From NCBI GenBank assembly GCA_022828595.1, contig JAKGHH010000007.1, positions 64,964,727 to 65,028,726 of the forward strand: a stretch of DNA of 64,000 bases, read 5' to 3'. The position numbers and the translations under genes were made by a program. The notes beneath the pieces were generated by a model. It had not been told where the DNA came from. It was given only the letters and a program-made list of their open reading frames with translations, and did no database searches. Positions 59,412 to 64,000 of this stretch are shown here, piece after piece; the stretch's first letter is position 1; every line of letters starts with the position of its first letter. Source of the stretch: Nelumbo lutea. Lineage: Eukaryota; Streptophyta; Magnoliopsida; Proteales; Nelumbonaceae.

Positions 59412-59774
59412 CATGAGACCCATTAGAAGAAGTGAAAGGTACAAAATTGGTATCCACAATAGTTGCATCCGAATGAAGAAGAATTTAAAGAACAAGATGG
59501 AGATAGTGCATTCAACATAGGCTCAACAACTCTCATAGTGGTGTGAATAGGAAAAACACATGGTGGCAAGCCCATGACAGAGTTGGATTCTGTAGAAGAT
59601 GGTATGGTGGAGGAAATTTTCATGTCCTTGTAAGAGAAAGAAGATTCATTAAAAATCACATGTTGAGATACATAAATTCGTCTAGTGGAGACATCAAGGC
59701 AATGATGGTCTTTGTGATTTGGGCTGTAGCCAATGAATGTGCACAAATGAGTGCAAAAATCAAATCAGAACTTA

Positions 59775-60164
59775 AGGCTGTGTTTGGAAATGATGTAAAT
59801 GGAGTGTAAATCCCGATTCAAAGTAAATTTGCACTTTGATTCAGTTTTGATTGTTTTTGGAAACAATGCATTTATACATTGACAAATGACAGAAAACATG
59901 TTTTCCAGTGCATATTTACATTGATATTGAGATGTAAAAATATATCAATAAAAAAGAAGTAAATTTGCATTCAAGTGGGGTTTTGATTAAAAAAAGAAGC
60001 ATATGCTTTATTGAAATTCATGTTTGCATCCATTACAACTAAAAGTTTGTTTGTTTAGAAGGTAAACTTGTCAATGCAAAACTAATCCAACATTATAAAT
60101 TATATGAACAATTTTACACTACATATTTACATTCACACTTATATGCATCATTTCCAAACGCAGC
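59775..60164. mobile_element. Tourist-like MITE, 390 bp
   Basis: AGGCTGTGTTTGGAAATGATG at the left and CATCATTTCCAAACGCAGC at the right; TTA on both sides (59772-59774 and 60165-60167). It interrupts the copia remnant. A second copy is at 62081-62418. Confidence 0.87.
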
Positions 60165-60764
60165 TTAAATGGAGACTTGTGGCGAAGAAAGGAGAAGGGC
60201 AATGGATTGACTAAGTATGCAATAGTAGAAATAGATTCATGCTGTAGAGTATGTGGCAATTTTTCATGATCAAGTAAGGTGAGTGCAGTGTCAACTATGT
60301 GACATGCTTATGCTCTACAACCCCATTAGGAGCACAAGTGTGGGGACAGTTAAAATGGTGAACAATGCTAGACTCAAGGAGATAATTTTTGAGTTTCTTA
60401 AATTCACTATCTTAATCAGATTGAAAAATTATGATAGAGTGACCAATTAATTTCTTAATCATATTACAGAAAGAAATGAAAATTGATAACACAAATTTAA
60501 TAGTAATAGGAAACAATCATGTAAATCGACTAAAGGCATCAACAAAAATAATGTAATATCGATCTCCAATATCAAAAGCCAATGGAGCTGGTTCCAAATG
60601 TTAGAATAAACTAAATATAATGGCTCTATAATGCTAACAGAAGAAATTTAGTAGGGAAGAGCTTTGCCACGAAGACAAGAACAGTGGTAAGCTTCCCTTG
60701 GTACTGATAGAGATGAGCTTGTTATGAGCCAAGTGATGGAGTATGCCCTCATGTGGAAGCTACT

Positions 60765-62075
60765 GAAGGTATTGCAAGGTGACAATGCCGATACGATACG
60801 CCCCCTATTGGGGGTAATGTATTGATATTTTAATAATCCTTGGGTAGATATTCGAACTCAATCACTTCATTAGAGTAAATTGTAATATATAATTGTAATA
60901 ATATATATATATATAGAGAGAGAGAGAGATAAAAGTATAGAGATGAATTCAACTATACATTTTGCAGAGTTAATCCTATCTTTAAGAGGAGAAGCATATT
61001 GTTTCACTAACACCACCAACAAAATGAGCCACTTTGGTGAAGCTACCTAAGATAGCTTTACTAGAAAGTCGACTTTACAGCTCATGTAAGTCTGTTTTCA
61101 GTTAGAACAGGCACTAATTTTAATAGATAGTTAGAATAGTGGAGAGGTATTTCAAATAATAACCCTCACCCTATAGTTAAGTTGGTCATTTAGCACCCTT
61201 CCGAATATAAAGGTACAAGATCAAATCCACGCAGTCTCTTTGAAGTAAAGTTAATGGACCTCACATTCACTTTGCTCTGTTCCCACCGCCTTCATAGTCC
61301 CCTGTAATGTGTAATTTGTAATACCAAAAGAAGATAATAACCTTAAAAAGAAACATATATTGGTTGCTTTTGGGTTGCACTTTCTACTTTGTACATTGCA
61401 ACTAATGTGCTTTAGGTGCAAGTCAGAATTAATACTTGACTAGGCTATGGAAGTACAAGGTGCAACTTACAATAGTTTTAGGTGCAATTTGTAGGATCGC
61501 TTCCAAAGGGGGATGAATCGGCTCTGTTCACTTGATATATATGGTTTATGGAGTTGCAAATCACCACCTAAATTTTTAGAATTGAGAATTTAGGGAAACT
61601 TGAATTTTTTAAGAAAACATTTTTTTAGCGACTCTTTGACCCAATAGAGATAGATTTAGTAGTGGGTTTGGAGATCTAAGTATAGTGTGGGAAGGTGTTA
61701 GGCACCCCACATACGCTCGGTTAAAGTGGCCCTTGTTTCTCCAAATTTCAAGATTTTTTTTTTAATTTTTTGGGCTTAAATATATTAAAATCATCAGATG
61801 CAAATACACACACATGCATATGCGAACTGAAATGAGTGCCTTATCAAAGGAGCAATTGAATAACCTAGAAAGATAATGAGAAGAATTTTCGAATTAATTC
61901 ATATGCCACGAATGATTTACCATGATGTTAAGTAACACCTAAATTAATAGGAAAATATTAACAAATTGATGATCTATCCATCCACACACACATGAACTAA
62001 ACAAGATGAAGTATAGAATGGTAAAGTTAACATGAATGAATGACATGATATATGTTATCCATCTTAAAGAATGTT
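60765..62075. other. No gene recognised
   Basis: Contains a (TA)n(GA)n microsatellite at 60898-60930. 61640-61740 has a GGTGTTAGGCACCCC palindrome. No coding region is visible. Confidence 0.45.
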
Positions 62076-62080
62076 TACTA

Positions 62081-62418
62081 AGGCTGCATTTGGAAATGAC
62101 GCAAATAGTGTAAATCCCAATTCAGGGTTTACTTTTGCACTCTGGTTCATTTTATGCATTGATAAATGACAGACCAATGCATATCTACATTGAAAATAAG
62201 ATGTAAAAGTACATCAATAAAAAAAAAGTAAGTTTGCACTCAAGTGGGCTTTTGATAAAAAAAAAAGGCATATGCTTTATTGGAATTCATGTTTGCATCC
62301 ATTACAGCTAAAAATCTGTTTGGTAAGACGATAAATTTGTCAGTGCAAAACTAACCCAATTTTGCAATTTATATGAACCCTTTTACAATCTACATATTTG
62401 CATGTTTCCAAATGCAAC
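62081..62418. mobile_element. Tourist-like MITE, 338 bp
   Basis: AGGCTGCATTTGGAAATGACG and CATGTTTCCAAATGCAAC are the ends; CTA is repeated on both sides (62078-62080 and 62419-62421). The body shares GCACTCAAGTGGGCTTTTGAT and GGCATATGCTTTATTG-type motifs with 59775-60164. Confidence 0.85.
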
Positions 62419-63124
62419 CTAAATTAAGAGATTAATATAGTAATATCATATAGTAAATTAATAGGTTGAATTAAGAGTTAACATTTGGAACAGATTGCAA
62501 TAATTTGAACATGTTAAGAGATTAAGAGATCCAACCCTTGTTTGGGGGCACTTAATTACTTATTTGAATAAAAAATAAGTGTTGGGGCCACACACTTCTA
62601 AGTGCTTAAACGTGTTTAGTGAATAAGTTTAAGAATAAGTACTTATTTGTGAATTATGTACTTAAAAAATAAACAACTCTTGAGTGGCTTTGTTTAAGAA
62701 GTTCTTGAATAAGTACTTATTCTAATTTTTTGGGACAAGAGTGTCTCCAAAACTTTCCTTTAGTTCCATATATAGTTGCCCCTACCTTCTCAAAATGATA
62801 GAAACTCTATTGTTTCTATCATTTTAATATATCATTTCCATATATACTCCTCCTCCGTAGATGTTTGATCTTAACCCATACAAACTCCTTTTTTCATTTT
62901 TTCATATTTCATGCTTCACCCATATCAAATTTCCCAAATTTTCGGGTCAATTTCAGCTTTGGAGAATAGAGTAAATCCTCCATCTTTTTCATTATTCTCA
63001 GCATACAAGAACAATGGACACTTCATTTTGGTGTGTTTTGAAGCCCCATTTTATGGGATAAGCAGCTCACCGAACACTTCAATACAAAATAAATATTTAG
63101 ATTAAGTATAAGTGGTTCGAAAAA

Positions 63125-63736
63125 GGGGTTCTAGCCGATAAAGGCAATTTGTCACCCCTAATATCAATAAAAGTAACACTTTTAATATAATAACTAAAGC
63201 ATGATATTTTTTTTAAAAAAAATATCAAATAAGAGCATTGTAATATAATTCCCTTTTCAAACTGATAGATCTGTGTGGTAACGACCTTCAAACGGAAGAT
63301 CTAAGTGCACAGAGAAAGAGAGAGAGAGAGAGAGAGGGGTGGTGTGGTGACAAGATCTGAGCGAGAGAGAGGGTGGTGTGATGACATGATATGAGTGAGA
63401 GAGAGGGTGGCACGGGGACTATCAACGAGATCTAAGCAAGAGAGAGGGTGGTGTGGTGGTGGTGCAATGGCCGGAAGAGATTTGATGAGAGAGGCAAGGA
63501 GAGAGATAGTTGGTGCGGTGCCATAGACAAAATATCTAGAGAGAGAGAGAGAGAGATGGGAAGTGGGGGAGGCTTGTCCTGCTATTCGATACTTTGGAAG
63601 GAGGAAGGAGATTAACAGTGTTTGTGCCCTTATTTGATATTTTTCAAAATAAGTTGTCCTGTTTTGAAAATTATATTAAAAAGGCTATTTTTATTGACAT
63701 TAAGGATGAAAAGTTGCCCTTATCCAATAAAACCCC
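63125..63736. mobile_element. Mutator-like MITE, 612 bp
   Basis: The terminal repeats of about 54 bp start GGGGTTCTAGCCGATAAAGG and end CCTTATCCAATAAAACCCC-type sequence. They share CTAATATCAATAAAA and TTTTTATTGACATTA with 7589-8133. The flanks TTCGAAAAA and TTGAAAAAA are a weak 9-bp match. Confidence 0.8.
63312..63570. repeat. GA-rich minisatellite
   Basis: Units of about 40 bp repeat (GA)n, GGGTGGTGTGGTG, ACAAGATCTGAGC, with variants at 63330, 63370, 63410 and 63440. It lies in the MULE MITE. Confidence 0.8.
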
Positions 63737-64000
63737 TTGAAAAAAAAGGCGTTCCAAACACTAATAAGTATTGATTGAAATACTTATTTGACCAACCACT
63801 TATTTCCCAAACATAAACGAGATATCAAATTAGAAAAAAAACAAATAGAATACCACATAAGAAAAAAAATGTGTGCAAGGAGGCAACACGTTGCATGCGT
63901 TTCAAGCATAGTGAGAAAATGGGTAAATGCTACCTACTATTTGTGAAAGCTAGCTAACCAAATACATAACGACTTATACAGAAACATAAAGAGAACAAAC

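Larger units (their letters stand above)
58170..60760 (-). pseudogene. Copia pol remnant, cut by two MITEs
   Basis: Minus-strand order from 60760 down: the integrase core (DRYYIIFVDAFSRFTW near 60560, FQSD and SEFKKLKNYLL near 60410, CPHTCAPNGVVEHKH near 60320); the integrase C-terminal part (FIGYSPNHKDHHCLDVSTRR at about 59740); RT start (LLHNGTWSLVPPP and NVIPCKWVFKIKRK, 58700-58810); then, after a large gap, the end of RT/RNase H start (LYRKVIGALQYL, RPNLSFSLNKVSQFM, 58180-58290). The PHTC..NG..E motif keeps the catalytic Glu. The YVDD core is missing. No LTRs were found. Confidence 0.83.
62534..63825. mobile_element. Probable MITE carrying a nested MULE MITE
   Basis: The left end CTTGTTTGGGGGCACTTAAT and right end CACTTATTTCCCAAACATAA are loosely inverted. 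Inner AATAAGTACTTATT motifs on the left and AAATACTTATTTG on the right pair. The MITE 63125-63736 lies inside. The limits are tentative. Confidence 0.45.

Overview
The window is nuclear DNA of a flowering plant. The signs are plant-type spliced genes, plant 7SL RNA genes with the plant USE promoter element, copia and gypsy LTR retrotransposons, L1-type LINEs and many AT-rich hAT, Mutator and Tourist-like miniature elements. I cannot name the species. Apart from one ribosomal protein gene and four 7SL (SRP RNA) genes, I find no intact host gene; most of the 64 kb is old, nested transposon sequence.

Layout. 1-8935: a decayed L1 LINE (endonuclease and RNase H pieces still readable) opened by at least five insertions. 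These are a hAT element (81-720), a second hAT element (1030-6344) that itself received a complete copia retrotransposon (1728-6336), a Tourist-like element (6868-7264), a Mutator-like MITE (7589-8133) and a 100-bp stem-loop MITE (8357-8456). 9141-11075: Mutator-like MITEs, one split by a Tourist-like element carrying a 14-bp tandem repeat. 11931-14104: RPL38, three exons, with a one-base deletion in exon 2. 14105-26000: mostly non-genic, with a LINE RNase H remnant, hAT elements, a degenerate hAT transposase (minus strand), a gypsy solo LTR, a roughly 250-bp tandem repeat field and a long CATA microsatellite.

26000-48310 is a locally duplicated 7SL region. Four 7SL genes (A 26121, B 29553, C 40117, D 47769; all plus strand) each keep the USE box and a terminal T-run. 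Copies B and C sit in blocks about 10.56 kb apart that share a hAT MITE and the 3' half of a gypsy element with an extra gene on its opposite strand. Because the blocks are paralogous, insertions found in only one block can be compared with an empty site in another. A chimeric junction at 45055-45583 shows further rearrangement.

48310-64000 holds little recognisable gene content. It contains a 257-bp LTR retrotransposon (50163-50419), a gypsy derivative with two LTRs, gag and an antisense gene start but no pol (52208-55712), a minus-strand copia remnant (58170-60760) cut by two MITEs, and a nested MITE pair at the right edge. Host functions visible here are limited to the ribosome (RPL38) and protein targeting (7SL RNA); the rest is a record of transposition, duplication and decay.
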